Below, piece by piece: positions 1 through 6,972 of a stretch of DNA of 13,163 bases. Below the pieces are notes generated by a model that worked only from the letters and a program-made list of their open reading frames with translations, did not search any database and was not told where the DNA came from. This DNA is from an uncultured Roseburia sp. (GTDB taxonomy: Bacteria; Bacillota; Clostridia; Lachnospirales; Lachnospiraceae), in assembly GCA_900548205.1 (NCBI GenBank), contig URJS01000070.1, forward strand, positions 1 to 13,163, given 5' to 3'. Position 1 is the stretch's first letter; the number at the start of each line of letters is the position of its first letter. Position numbers and translations under genes: made by a program.

Positions 1-81
1 AACGGCAATAACAGCCAGAAATATTTAGCTAATTATCAATATGTCAGTACACTAGGATGGGCAAAGGAGGAGAACTTATGA
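1..81 (+). CDS. 3' end of an upstream gene, function unknown (partial)
   Basis: Frame 1 is open from the first base and stops at TGA 79-81, giving a 26-residue C-terminal tail that ends GWAKEENL. The stop overlaps the ATG of the next gene (78-80) in an ATGA arrangement, which is typical of translationally coupled operon genes. The ribosome binding site of the glycosyltransferase (63-70) lies inside this reading frame. The tail is too short to assign a family. Seen directly: the open frame and the overlap. Inferred: that it is a real gene in the same operon as the glycosyltransferase. Confidence 0.6.
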   Translation, partial: NGNNSQKYLANYQYVSTLGWAKEENL

Positions 82-1289
82 GAATTGCGATGTTTACGAA
101 TAATTATAAGCCATATATCGGAGGAGTTCCGATTTCCATTGAGCACCTGGCAGAGGCGCTGAGAGGATTGGGGCACAAGGTATGGGTGTTTGCGCCAAGC
201 TATAAGAATCAGGAGGAGGAATCCTATGTCATCCGTTATCCATCCCTTCCGCTGTCAGTCGTAGGAGCGCCTGTGCCAAACGTTTTGACAAAGCTTTTTG
301 CACAAAAAATAGAGGAATTGCGCATTGATGTGATTCATGTGCACCATCCGGCGCTTGTTGGAAATGTCGCGTTAGCGCTCAAACGCAAGCTGCGCATTCC
401 CGTTGTGTTTACCTATCACACACGCTATGAGGAGTATTTGCATTATATTGCGGGGCTAAAACAGATTGAGGCACATACCGGGATCATGGAAAAATATCTG
501 CGTTATTTTTGTACGCATTGTGACCTGCTGGTAGCTCCGACGCCCGGTATACGGGATTATCTGCAGAAAAAGAACCTCAGAACGCCGATTGCAGTACTGC
601 CGACGGGGATTCCTGCGGAGAGTTTTTTGCCGGATCAGGGGAGGGCAGAGCATATACGAGAAGAGTATCTTGGCGCGGCAGATCATATGTTTTGTACGGT
701 GTCGAGATTGGCAAAAGAAAAGAATATCTATTTTCAGCTGGAAGGGCTTGCGTGCCTAAAGCGTTTGCTGCAGAAGACGGGAAGGTCATTCAAGCACCTG
801 ATGATTGGGGACGGACCGGAGCGCAGAAGCTTTGAAAAGCGCGTGCGGGAGCTTGGTTTGGCGGATGAGATCGTATTTGTTGGAAACGTGCCAAACGCGG
901 AGATAAAAAATTATCAGGCAGCATCTGATTTATTTTTATTTACATCAAAGTCGGAAACACAGGGGATTGTGCTGTTGGAAGCGATGGCGGCAGAAAATCC
1001 TGTGGTTGCAGTAGAAGCAAGCGGTGTGTGCGACGTGGTGTGTAATGGGGAAAATGGCTATAGGACGCCGGAGGATGCTGATGTGTGGGCAAGAAAAATT
1101 GCCGATACGATTGCAGACCGGACATTGCTGGCATCACTTGGCGAGGGCGCAAGACGGACAGCGGAGCTCTACGCGGAGGAGCAGATTGCGCTTCGGGCAG
1201 TGCAGTGCTATGAACAGGTCTGTGCAAAAGCACCGCAGGAGATTCCGGACCGCATTTCAATTTTCCATCACTCTCACTCTGTGGTATAA
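78..1289 (+). CDS. GT4-family glycosyltransferase, probably glycolipid or envelope sugar transferase
   Basis: A 403-aa retaining glycosyltransferase with the GT-B fold, expected to act at the inner face of the membrane. The N-terminal acceptor domain opens MRIAMFTNNYKPYIGGVP, with the glycine-rich loop usual in GT4 enzymes. The C-terminal nucleotide-sugar domain carries SRLAKEKN, IGDGPER and the EX7E motif SETQGIVLLEAMA (E293 and E301). The protein resembles the group that glucosylates diacylglycerol (alpha-monoglucosyl-DAG synthase and LafA-like enzymes), but the acceptor cannot be decided from sequence alone. The start is set at ATG 78 because AAAGGAGG at 63-70 lies 7 nt upstream; a start at 57 would place that site inside the gene. 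It is coupled to the upstream gene by an ATGA overlap. The last codons overlap a promoter for the downstream two-component genes. Confidence 0.87.
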   Translation: MRIAMFTNNYKPYIGGVPISIEHLAEALRGLGHKVWVFAPSYKNQEEESYVIRYPSLPLSVVGAPVPNVLTKLFAQKIEELRIDVIHVHHPALVGNVALALKRKLRIPVVFTYHTRYEEYLHYIAGLKQIEAHTGIMEKYLRYFCTHCDLLVAPTPGIRDYLQKKNLRTPIAVLPTGIPAESFLPDQGRAEHIREEYLGAADHMFCTVSRLAKEKNIYFQLEGLACLKRLLQKTGRSFKHLMIGDGPERRSFEKRVRELGLADEIVFVGNVPNAEIKNYQAASDLFLFTSKSETQGIVLLEAMAAENPVVAVEASGVCDVVCNGENGYRTPEDADVWARKIADTIADRTLLASLGEGARRTAELYAEEQIALRAVQCYEQVCAKAPQEIPDRISIFHHSHSVV

Positions 1290-1290
1290 T
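1262..1290 (+). promoter_or_regulatory. Sigma-70/SigA-type extended -10 promoter
   Basis: A TGGTATAAT extended -10 (TATAAT at 1285-1290) lies 17 bp after a weak -35, TTTCCA at 1262-1267. The -10 overlaps the stop codon of the glycosyltransferase gene. It would start transcription near 1297 and produce a leader of about 265 nt before the response regulator gene. Confidence 0.6.
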
Positions 1291-1296
1291 ATGCAC

Positions 1297-1551
1297 GTTG
1301 GCAATGAGCAGTGCCAAAAGCGGGAGAGCGGAACTTCCTGCTTGCAGGAAAGTTACGCTGGAACGGTTAACATAAGAGAGGCTCGCGAAGCGTGTCGCTC
1401 GTTGTTTAGATAGGGCGAAGCCCGTGAGCGAGATGGAGCGAAGCGGAATCGAGCTTGCACTGCGGCTGTGCAATAAGCAAAAGTGTGCAGAAAGAGGTGC
1501 CTGCGGTGAGCGGGCGCTGCACACGGCGGCAGACAAAAATACAGACAGTAA
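1297..1551 (+). other. Structured non-coding leader before the two-component genes
   Basis: No convincing gene is present here, but inverted repeats fill the segment. Hairpin 1 is 1332-1354: TTCCTG / CAGGAA around a CTTG tetraloop, with flanking AAC / GTT pairs. GCTCG 1381-1385 can pair with CGAGC 1450-1454, enclosing TCGCTC 1395-1400 / GAGCGA 1426-1431, which itself encloses GGGC-GAA-GCCC 1413-1423. TTGCAC 1455-1460 pairs with GTGCAA 1468-1473. GTGTGCAG 1483-1490 pairs with CTGCACAC 1517-1524 and encloses GCCTGC / GCGGGC (1499-1504 / 1510-1515). The heptamer GCGAAGC occurs three times (1385, 1415, 1438). No U-tract terminator is visible. It could be a 5' UTR control element or an extragenic palindromic repeat. 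Confidence 0.5.
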
Positions 1552-1563
1552 ATGGAGAGCGCA

Positions 1564-2271
1564 ATGGAACGGTACAACATACTAATCGTAGAGGACGACA
1601 AGGAAATCAGGGACGGCATCGAAATTTTTTTGAAAAGCCAGAATTACAACGTGTTTAAGGCAGCGGACGGCATTGAGGGCTTGCAGGTTATCGACCGGGA
1701 GGAGATCCATCTGGCGATCGTTGACATCATGATGCCGCGCATGGACGGCGTGACTATGACGATGAAGCTGCGGGAGCGCTATGAGTTTCCGGTGATCATG
1801 CTTTCGGCAAAATCGGAGGAGACAGACAAGGTGATCGGCTTAAACATCGGCGCGGATGATTATGTGACGAAGCCGTTTACCCCGCTGGAGCTGATGGCGC
1901 GCGTCAATTCACAGCTGCGGCGTTATACAAAATTTTTAAACAAGAGCGGCACTGAGATAAAAAATGACCGCGTGCATGTGATCGGCGGGCTGGAATTAAA
2001 TGAGGACACGGTGGAGGTCTTTGTGGACGGCAAGCCGGTCAAAATGACACCGATTGAATTTAAGATACTTGCGCTTTTGATCCGCACACCGGGAAGGGTT
2101 TATTCGGCGGAGCAGATTTACGAGCGCGTGTGGAATGAGAAAGCGATCAATACAGATACCATTATGGTACATGTCAGAAACATTCGGGATAAGATCGAAA
2201 TCAACCCGAAGGAACCAAAATATTTAAAGGTGGTGTGGGGCGTTGGCTATAAAATTGAAAAACAACCGTAA
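1564..2271 (+). CDS. OmpR/PhoB-family response regulator
   Basis: A 235-aa cytoplasmic transcription factor controlled by phosphotransfer from the histidine kinase encoded next. The receiver domain (about residues 4-118) has all the canonical residues: acidic pair E10/D11, phospho-acceptor D54 in AIVDIMMPRMDG, S81 in the switch position and K103 in DYVTKPF. A winged-helix DNA-binding domain follows (about 131-233), with the typical MTPIEFKILALLIRTPGRVYS and VWGVGYKIE segments. The start at 1564 is preferred because GGAG at 1554-1557 is 6 nt upstream; an in-frame ATG at 1552 would add four residues. The 3' end overlaps the kinase gene by 29 bp. The sequence does not reveal its target genes. 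The closest relatives by eye are the VanR/PhoP-like regulators of Firmicutes. Confidence 0.93.
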   Translation: MERYNILIVEDDKEIRDGIEIFLKSQNYNVFKAADGIEGLQVIDREEIHLAIVDIMMPRMDGVTMTMKLRERYEFPVIMLSAKSEETDKVIGLNIGADDYVTKPFTPLELMARVNSQLRRYTKFLNKSGTEIKNDRVHVIGGLELNEDTVEVFVDGKPVKMTPIEFKILALLIRTPGRVYSAEQIYERVWNEKAINTDTIMVHVRNIRDKIEINPKEPKYLKVVWGVGYKIEKQP

Positions 2272-4483
2272 AACAAGAATTACATTATCACTCATCGGAA
2301 TTCTTGGAGTGACGATCATTTCTATGTGTTTTTATCCAATGATCAGTTATGAGGCAAATGAGAGGATCCGGGAGATGTATCAGAGCGAGGAGATGCGCCA
2401 GAATGTGGATATCGGACTGCTGGAGGATATTTACAGAGGGTGCTATGAGCTCTATCTGGAGGTGAACGCAGGCAGTGGGCAGACGGCGGCAGATTTCTAT
2501 CTGGAGGCGGATTATCAGGGACAGAGCGATGAAAAAGCCTCCTATGTGGAAAACATGCAGGATCGGGTTAATACGATTCTCTCAGACATCAATTACCAAT
2601 TTGAAGCCTTGCGCTCCCAGATCGATTACTGTATCTGGCAGGAGGGCGATGAGGTGATCAAGAATACAGACCAGCCGTTAGAGAACCTGCTTAGCGACAT
2701 GAGCAGCGAAGCTTTGCAGGAGTACTACAATGCATATTTCCTGATGGAGTTTGATGAAAACGGGCGTCTGACGGTAGACCCTGTGTATACGGGAGAACTG
2801 GATGCAGGTGTTTTGATCAAGACGCTTGGGCAGCAGGAACGCGAAAACAGTGTGTGGGGAAGTCTTGCGGCAGAATATAGGGAAGTGGGGATTTCTTCCA
2901 CTTTAAAGCATCCGTCGAATATCACGATCGCATTTGGAATCCCGGAGAACAGTGATTATCAGTTGACGGCGGCGGATGACATTGAGAATGCAGGCTACTG
3001 GGAGATAGTAAATGCCTACCGCGACGCCGGGGCAGGTCTTTTGTATGCTGGAGCGCTTGCGCTGATCGCCGGACTTGTGTTTGTCATGACGAGTGGAAAA
3101 ATCTGGAAATGTGAGATCGATCTGCACCGTCCGGGACGCTGGTATGTGCTGGAGGCGGCGGTTATCGGTATATTTGTGAGTCTGTCTCTGGAGGAGACAT
3201 TCATCCAGTCCATTTACAGCATGGCAGGGAGCAACGCCGCAGAGCTTGGCAGCCTGATGGAGAGCAGTATGGATGCTCTGCCGGGACTGCTGGATTTATT
3301 TGGCATCGGGCTTAGTGTGTTTGCGATGTTTGGCATCTGGTATCTGTCGGTTCGTTTCCTGCGACCGGTCTTTACATTCGGTATGCGTGAGTATGTCCGG
3401 GAATACAGCTTTTTGTACCAGATCTTCCCGTATGTGAAAAAGCAGTGGAACAAGCTGCGGCAGGAGACAGAGCATATTGACTTTAGCAATAAATCGGTAA
3501 AAACAATCGTAAAGCTGGTGATCCTAAACTTTATCGTACTCTCGCTTGTCTCCATGATGTGGTTCTTTGGAATCTTTGCGTTGGTGGTTTATTCGGTGGT
3601 GCTTTTTATTTTGCTGGAGAATTATTACCGTAAGCTACAGTTCCGCTATAAAGCGCTGCTGTGCGGCGTGAGCAGGATCGCAGAGGGCGATCTCGATGCG
3701 GAAATCACTGAGGACTTGGGCGTTTTTGAGCCGATCAAGTGTGAGCTTGGAAAGGTGCGCACCGGATTTAAAAAGGCAGTGGAGGATGAGGTAAAAAGCC
3801 AGCGGATGAAAACCGAGCTGATCACCAATGTTTCCCACGATCTAAAGACGCCGTTGACGGCGATCACGACCTATGTGGAGCTTTTGAAAAAAGAGGACAT
3901 CACGGAGGAGGAACGTCGTTCCTATATTGAGATTTTGGAGAAAAAATCGCTGCGCCTAAAGGTGCTTGTGGAGGATCTGTTTGAGGTGAGCAAGGCGACC
4001 AGTAATAATATTACCATAGAAAAAATGGATGTGGATGTTGTCAATCTGTTAAAGCAGGTGAGCGTAGAACACACGGACAAATTTACACAGATGGAGCTTG
4101 ACGTGCGCTGGAACGTGCCTGACGAAAAGGTTATTTTGCAGTTAGATAATCAGAAAACGTACCGGATTTTTGAAAATCTTTTTGTGAATATCCAGAAATA
4201 CGCTATGCCGCGCAGCCGTGTTTATATTGACGTACGCAAGGCGGACGGTTGTGCGGAAATTGTGATCCGGAATATGTCCGCGGCTGAGTTAAATGTCAGA
4301 CCGGAAGAATTGACGGAGCGGTTTGTGCGGGGAGACGCGTCAAGAAATACGGAAGGCTCGGGTCTTGGTCTTGCGATCGCCAAGAGCTTTACCGAGGCGC
4401 AGGGCGGTATGTTCTCCGTGGATGTGGACGGTGATCTGTTTAAGGTTGTTATTCGCTGGAAGCTGGAAATGAAAGAAGTATAA
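2243..4483 (+). CDS. Large membrane sensor histidine kinase (HisKA/HATPase_c)
   Basis: A 746-aa kinase, the partner of the preceding response regulator. It probably starts at TTG 2243, with AGGTGG about 9 nt upstream inside the regulator gene, and overlaps that gene by 29 bp. One membrane segment near residues 13-33 is followed by about 230 probably extracellular residues. More hydrophobic segments lie near 266-283, 302-316, 347-370, 424-440 and 443-458, an unusually membrane-rich input region. A linker resembling HAMP leads to the dimerisation/phosphoacceptor helix TNVSHDLKTPLTA, with the histidine at H532. The ATP-binding domain has an N box with N645 and N649, then FVRGDASRN and the G2 box GSGLGLA (705-711). 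The expected DxGxG of the G1 box is replaced by RNMSAAELN, a form I recall from VanS-like Firmicute kinases. The signal sensed is unknown. Confidence 0.9.
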   Translation: MAIKLKNNRKTRITLSLIGILGVTIISMCFYPMISYEANERIREMYQSEEMRQNVDIGLLEDIYRGCYELYLEVNAGSGQTAADFYLEADYQGQSDEKASYVENMQDRVNTILSDINYQFEALRSQIDYCIWQEGDEVIKNTDQPLENLLSDMSSEALQEYYNAYFLMEFDENGRLTVDPVYTGELDAGVLIKTLGQQERENSVWGSLAAEYREVGISSTLKHPSNITIAFGIPENSDYQLTAADDIENAGYWEIVNAYRDAGAGLLYAGALALIAGLVFVMTSGKIWKCEIDLHRPGRWYVLEAAVIGIFVSLSLEETFIQSIYSMAGSNAAELGSLMESSMDALPGLLDLFGIGLSVFAMFGIWYLSVRFLRPVFTFGMREYVREYSFLYQIFPYVKKQWNKLRQETEHIDFSNKSVKTIVKLVILNFIVLSLVSMMWFFGIFALVVYSVVLFILLENYYRKLQFRYKALLCGVSRIAEGDLDAEITEDLGVFEPIKCELGKVRTGFKKAVEDEVKSQRMKTELITNVSHDLKTPLTAITTYVELLKKEDITEEERRSYIEILEKKSLRLKVLVEDLFEVSKATSNNITIEKMDVDVVNLLKQVSVEHTDKFTQMELDVRWNVPDEKVILQLDNQKTYRIFENLFVNIQKYAMPRSRVYIDVRKADGCAEIVIRNMSAAELNVRPEELTERFVRGDASRNTEGSGLGLAIAKSFTEAQGGMFSVDVDGDLFKVVIRWKLEMKEV

Positions 4484-4492
4484 AAGGTTCAT

Positions 4493-4522
4493 CTGGCAGA
4501 TTTCCCACTGCTGTGGTATACT
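4493..4522 (+). promoter_or_regulatory. Probable extended -10 promoter for the S1-domain gene
   Basis: TGGTATACT (TATACT at 4517-4522 with TG at 4514-4515) lies 18 bp after CTGGCA (4493-4498). It closely resembles the extended -10 at 1282-1290. Transcription would start near 4529, just before a strong hairpin. Confidence 0.45.
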
Positions 4523-4544
4523 GACCAGAGAACGGCTGAAAAGA

Positions 4545-4573
4545 CAAACGCCGCAGGATTCCTGCGGCGTTTG
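4545..4573 (+). terminator. 13-bp GC-rich hairpin between kinase and S1 genes
   Basis: CAAACGCCGCAGG (4545-4557) pairs perfectly with CCTGCGGCGTTTG (4561-4573) around an ATT loop. The plus-strand side has only GTTTGG after the stem, so the U-tract is poor. It may end the two-component transcript. If the promoter at 4493-4522 is real, the hairpin sits in the first 50 nt of the S1-gene mRNA and could be a leader structure instead. Confidence 0.5.
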
Positions 4574-4610
4574 GTAAAAAGGCAGCAAAAAAATACGGAG
4601 GTGTCTGCAT

Positions 4611-5519
4611 ATGGAAACAATGGATGATTACAAGCAGGAGCTGGAGGCGTCCTTCCGCCGTATCAAAGAGGGCGATCGGATTTCGGGAACGGTCATTGAT
4701 GTAAACGAGGAGGAAGTGACGCTGGATTTAAAGTATTATGCGCAGGGGATCATAAGGGTCGCAGATTTCAGCAGCGATCCTGATTTTGCCGTTGCCAGGG
4801 AGGTGCATGCGGGCGATGTGCTCGAGGCGACCGTACTTAAGACAGACGACGGAAATGGAAATATCCTGCTGTCGCGTAAGGAGGCGGCGGATGCGCTTGC
4901 ATGGGAAAAGGTAAAAGAGCTGATGGAGCAGGAGACAACGGTGACCGTCCGCATCAAAGAGAGCGTTCCAAGCGGTGTGGTCGCTTATTTAGAGGGCATC
5001 CGCGCATTCATTCCGGCGTCGCAGCTTGCGGCGTCCTATGTTGAGGATACGGAGGCATGGATTGGAAAAGAGATCCCGGTGCGCGTTATTACCGTGGATG
5101 AGGCAAAGGAAAAGCTGGTGCTCTCCGGAAAGGTGGTCGCAAGAGAGGCAGAGCAGGAGGAGAGAACCCATAAGATTTCCATGCTTGTGCCGGGAACGGT
5201 GCTTGAGGGAACCGTGGAAACGCTGATGCCCTACGGCGCGTTTGTAAGTCTCGGTGACGGTCTGAGCGGTCTCGTCCACATTTCACAGATCTGCGGGCGG
5301 AGGATCGGCAAGCCGTCCGAGGTCTTGAAGGTGGGACAGAAGGTCAAGGCAAAGGTTTTAAACACCAATGACAATAAGATCAGTCTTTCGATGAAGGCGC
5401 TGGAGGAGGAGATGGTCGATACGGAGGGAGCGGCAGATTTGGCGGCTTACACCAACACCGAACAGACCGGAACAAGCCTTGGGGCGCTTCTCGCAGGACT
5501 GAAAATTGATGAATCGTAG
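4611..5519 (+). CDS. S1-domain RNA-binding protein (ribosomal protein S1-like, three S1 repeats)
   Basis: A 302-aa cytoplasmic protein made of three OB-fold S1 domains, expected to bind single-stranded RNA and possibly the 30S ribosome. S1-1 is about residues 20-88 (GDRISGTVIDVNEEEVTLDL to LLSRKEA). S1-2 is about 105-172 and more divergent. S1-3 is about 192-265 and the most canonical (GTVLEGTVETLMPYGAFVSL, GLVHISQI, VGQKVKAKVL, KISLSMKAL). It is shorter than E. coli RpsA (six repeats) and closer to the short S1-like proteins of Firmicutes, so rpsA is not assigned. The start at 4611 has GGAGG at 4597-4601, 9 nt upstream; a second in-frame ATG lies at 4620. It appears to be a single-gene unit with its own promoter and hairpins on both sides. 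Confidence 0.87.
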   Translation: METMDDYKQELEASFRRIKEGDRISGTVIDVNEEEVTLDLKYYAQGIIRVADFSSDPDFAVAREVHAGDVLEATVLKTDDGNGNILLSRKEAADALAWEKVKELMEQETTVTVRIKESVPSGVVAYLEGIRAFIPASQLAASYVEDTEAWIGKEIPVRVITVDEAKEKLVLSGKVVAREAEQEERTHKISMLVPGTVLEGTVETLMPYGAFVSLGDGLSGLVHISQICGRRIGKPSEVLKVGQKVKAKVLNTNDNKISLSMKALEEEMVDTEGAADLAAYTNTEQTGTSLGALLAGLKIDES

Positions 5520-5537
5520 AGAGGCTGATAATTTTTA

Positions 5538-5576
5538 TGCCGGATATGAAACCGAGATCAGATTTCATATCCGGCA
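5538..5576 (+). terminator. 14-bp stem-loop after the S1-domain gene
   Basis: TGCCGGATATGAAA (5538-5551) pairs perfectly with TTTCATATCCGGCA (5563-5576) around an 11-nt loop. AATTTT before and AAAATT after can extend the pairing. It starts 18 nt past the stop codon. No U-run follows on the plus strand, so it may be a transcript-stabilising 3' hairpin or a weak terminator. Confidence 0.55.
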
Positions 5577-5618
5577 AAATTGGATGAGGGGGAGCGCTCT
5601 GCGAGGGAAAATGGCTGG

Positions 5619-5648
5619 TTGTCAGCGGATGAGTCAGATCGGTATCAT
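5619..5648 (+). promoter_or_regulatory. Possible promoter of the small membrane-protein gene
   Basis: TTGTCA (5619-5624) and TATCAT (5643-5648), one mismatch each from consensus, are separated by 18 bp and lie just upstream of the ribosome binding site of the next ORF. Confidence 0.35.
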
Positions 5649-5680
5649 TTAAAAATATGTCAAGGGAGAAGGTAAGATTT

Positions 5681-5875
5681 ATGAAAAATAGAAAAGCATA
5701 TGCCATTATTTGTTGGATGCTATCAGTTGTGTTTTTTTTCGCTGCGCTTTTGATAAGCGAAGGAAAACTGGAAAATTTAACGAAACAAGTAATCTTTTTA
5801 TGCGCAATGGGAATCGTTTGGTTGATTTTAGGAGTAGTACATTGGGTAAAGGGAAACAATCAAAAAACAAATTGA
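5681..5875 (+). CDS. Small two-helix membrane protein, function unknown
   Basis: A 64-aa product of unrecognised family. Two hydrophobic helices (about residues 7-25 and 36-55) are joined by a short polar loop, SEGKLENLTKQ, and the ends are basic and polar, giving a hairpin topology. The start is set at ATG 5681 because AGGGAGAAGG (5663-5672) lies 8 nt upstream; an upstream in-frame ATG at 5657 would put that site inside the gene. The stretch is visibly more AT-rich than the S1 gene and asnA around it. The good ribosome binding site and plausible promoter argue that it is expressed. Function cannot be inferred. Confidence 0.55.
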   Translation: MKNRKAYAIICWMLSVVFFFAALLISEGKLENLTKQVIFLCAMGIVWLILGVVHWVKGNNQKTN

Positions 5876-5892
5876 GAGTTTTAATAATTCCA

Positions 5893-6024
5893 AACTTAGC
5901 TTTTGTTCCCAATGGAGCTTCCATGGAGAAGTACTGAGCGGAATATATTCTGTCGGCTGCTGATGAGATGAACACACATCCCGGAAAGAAGTTGGGCTAC
6001 GCAACGCCGAAAGTTAGTGGATAG
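5893..6024 (+). pseudogene. Decayed C-terminal fragment of an IS30-family transposase
   Basis: One frame reads NLAFVPNGASMEKY, then an in-frame TGA at 5935-5937, then AEYILSAADEMNTHPGKK followed by LGYATPKVSG and a stop at 6022-6024. The F-P-x-G block followed about 20 residues later by MN-x-x-P-x-K-x-L-G-Y-x-T-P matches the conserved C-terminal tail of IS30-type transposases (typically NNRPRKCLGxxTP). The DDE catalytic core and terminal inverted repeats are absent, so this is only a remnant. Its presence marks past insertion activity in the accessory stretch between the S1 gene and asnA. The family call rests on a short motif. Confidence 0.5.
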
Positions 6025-6037
6025 AGAGGTGAGTGAA

Positions 6038-6274
6038 ATGAAGAAATACCAAAAGTTTAATACTATCCTAAATTTCATAATAAGCGTTTGGGTAGGTGCT
6101 TTTATAGCAGGAGGTATTTATAAATATTGGGATTATAAGACATATCCTGATTTATATGCGTCATCATCTGCCCCATGGTATACGGGGATCCAAATCTTTG
6201 GAGTAGTAGCTGCAAGCGTTGTAGCAGCTGCTATGATCTTGAAAATAATCATACGAAAAAAGGTAAAAAGGTAA
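6038..6274 (+). CDS. Small two-helix membrane protein, function unknown
   Basis: A 78-aa product of unrecognised family. It has helix 1 at about residues 9-29, an aromatic loop (KYWDYKTYPDLY, SSAPWYTG), helix 2 at about 49-71, and a basic tail RKKVKR that should lie in the cytoplasm. The start at ATG 6038 has GAGGTG at 6026-6031 upstream; a GTG start at 6017 would add seven residues and put the ribosome binding site inside the gene. It begins 14 nt after the transposase remnant. Function is not inferable. Confidence 0.6.
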   Translation: MKKYQKFNTILNFIISVWVGAFIAGGIYKYWDYKTYPDLYASSSAPWYTGIQIFGVVAASVVAAAMILKIIIRKKVKR

Positions 6275-6334
6275 AATCAACGGAATTCCAGTAATGCTGG
6301 GAGACAAATCGGAAGTTTCGGAGGTGGTAAATCT

Positions 6335-6670
6335 GTGAAAATCAGAATGGATTTTGAAAACCCATATTTTGATGAGAAAGCTATCGTAAAGCTAACCCTC
6401 AATGACTTAGATTGCTTTTATGTAGATGAAAACGAGGTAAATCGTCTTAATCTGTTTTTTGTATTGGAGGCATCATTGCACAGGTTTCAAAGCGGGAATA
6501 GTATGAAGGCTGCCGCTCGTTGCGCATTTTTGATGGCGTATTATCTTTTCATTCCCTTGACTCCGCCTGCATCTCTTGAGTTAGCAGAGTTCTATATCAA
6601 CAAAGCGTTGGAGTGGGATGAAACGCCAGAATACCGACAATGGAAAGAAGCAATAGATAAGGGAAATTGA
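6335..6670 (+). CDS. Uncharacterised 111-aa protein
   Basis: A soluble, mostly helical product with no family I recognise. The N-terminal half looks like a small beta-containing region (MKIRMDFENPYFDEKAIVKL), and the C-terminal half is helical (AARCAFLMAYYLFIP, ELAEFYINKALEWDETPEYR), resembling a single TPR-like helical pair. The start is GTG 6335 with GGAGGTG at 6320-6326, 8 nt upstream; an internal ATG at 6347 lacks such a site. It lies 60 bp after the preceding membrane protein gene, on the same strand. It could be accessory, for example an immunity or partner protein, but nothing in the sequence proves that. Confidence 0.6.
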   Translation: MKIRMDFENPYFDEKAIVKLTLNDLDCFYVDENEVNRLNLFFVLEASLHRFQSGNSMKAAARCAFLMAYYLFIPLTPPASLELAEFYINKALEWDETPEYRQWKEAIDKGN

Positions 6671-6837
6671 TAACTTCCAATTGATCGAACAGATAGCAAC
6701 CCCAGACGAGTTAGTCAATGGAAAGTGAATGGACCGCGCCCATCCCCCGCAGTCTCATCTGTTTTGCTGGGGGGAATCAAGGGGCGACAGCAAAAGTACT
6801 GCCACCCTTTTCCATAATCTAAGAAGCTGGAGTTCCC
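6671..6837. other. Non-coding stretch with two hairpins, possibly part of a mobile-element remnant
   Basis: No supported gene. TCCCCCGCA (6743-6751) can pair with TGC-T-GGGGGGA (6765-6775). A second inverted repeat at about 6783-6809 fits better as minus-strand RNA, where GGGUGGCAG pairs with CUGUCGCCC using two G-U pairs; on the plus strand those positions are C/A mismatches. It lies downstream of asnA on the minus strand, but no U-tract follows, so it is not called a terminator. Confidence 0.3.
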
Positions 6838-6972
6838 ATGATGGAATGTGAATCCTATCAAGAAGATCCGCTACACTTACAGCGCCCACTGCCGGAGCAG
6901 ACGCAGGAGGAAATATTTTTGTATGAATTTCAGTACCGGATGCAGAAAGAAATCGGGCGGCAACCGCCATAA
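6838..6972 (+). CDS. Possible small ORF (44 aa), function unknown
   Basis: Tandem ATG codons at 6838 and 6841 are preceded by GGAG (6829-6832), 5 or 8 nt away. The product is acidic and polar (MMECESYQEDPLHLQ, then EEIFLYEFQYRMQKEIG) with one amphipathic helix. It ends 39 nt before the convergent asnA stop codon. It was too short for automatic prediction and no family is recognised. It could be a relic of a longer gene. Confidence 0.35.
   Translation: MMECESYQEDPLHLQRPLPEQTQEEIFLYEFQYRMQKEIGRQPP

Noticed and set aside
940..1536. 198-codon minus-strand open frame across the GT4 gene end and the leader
   Set aside because: It is antisense to a clear gene, is Ser/Pro/His/Arg-rich and low in complexity, and has no supporting start signal.
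5380..5859. 159-codon minus-strand open frame
   Set aside because: It crosses the 3' end of the S1-domain gene, the hairpin and the small membrane-protein gene, and lacks start signals.
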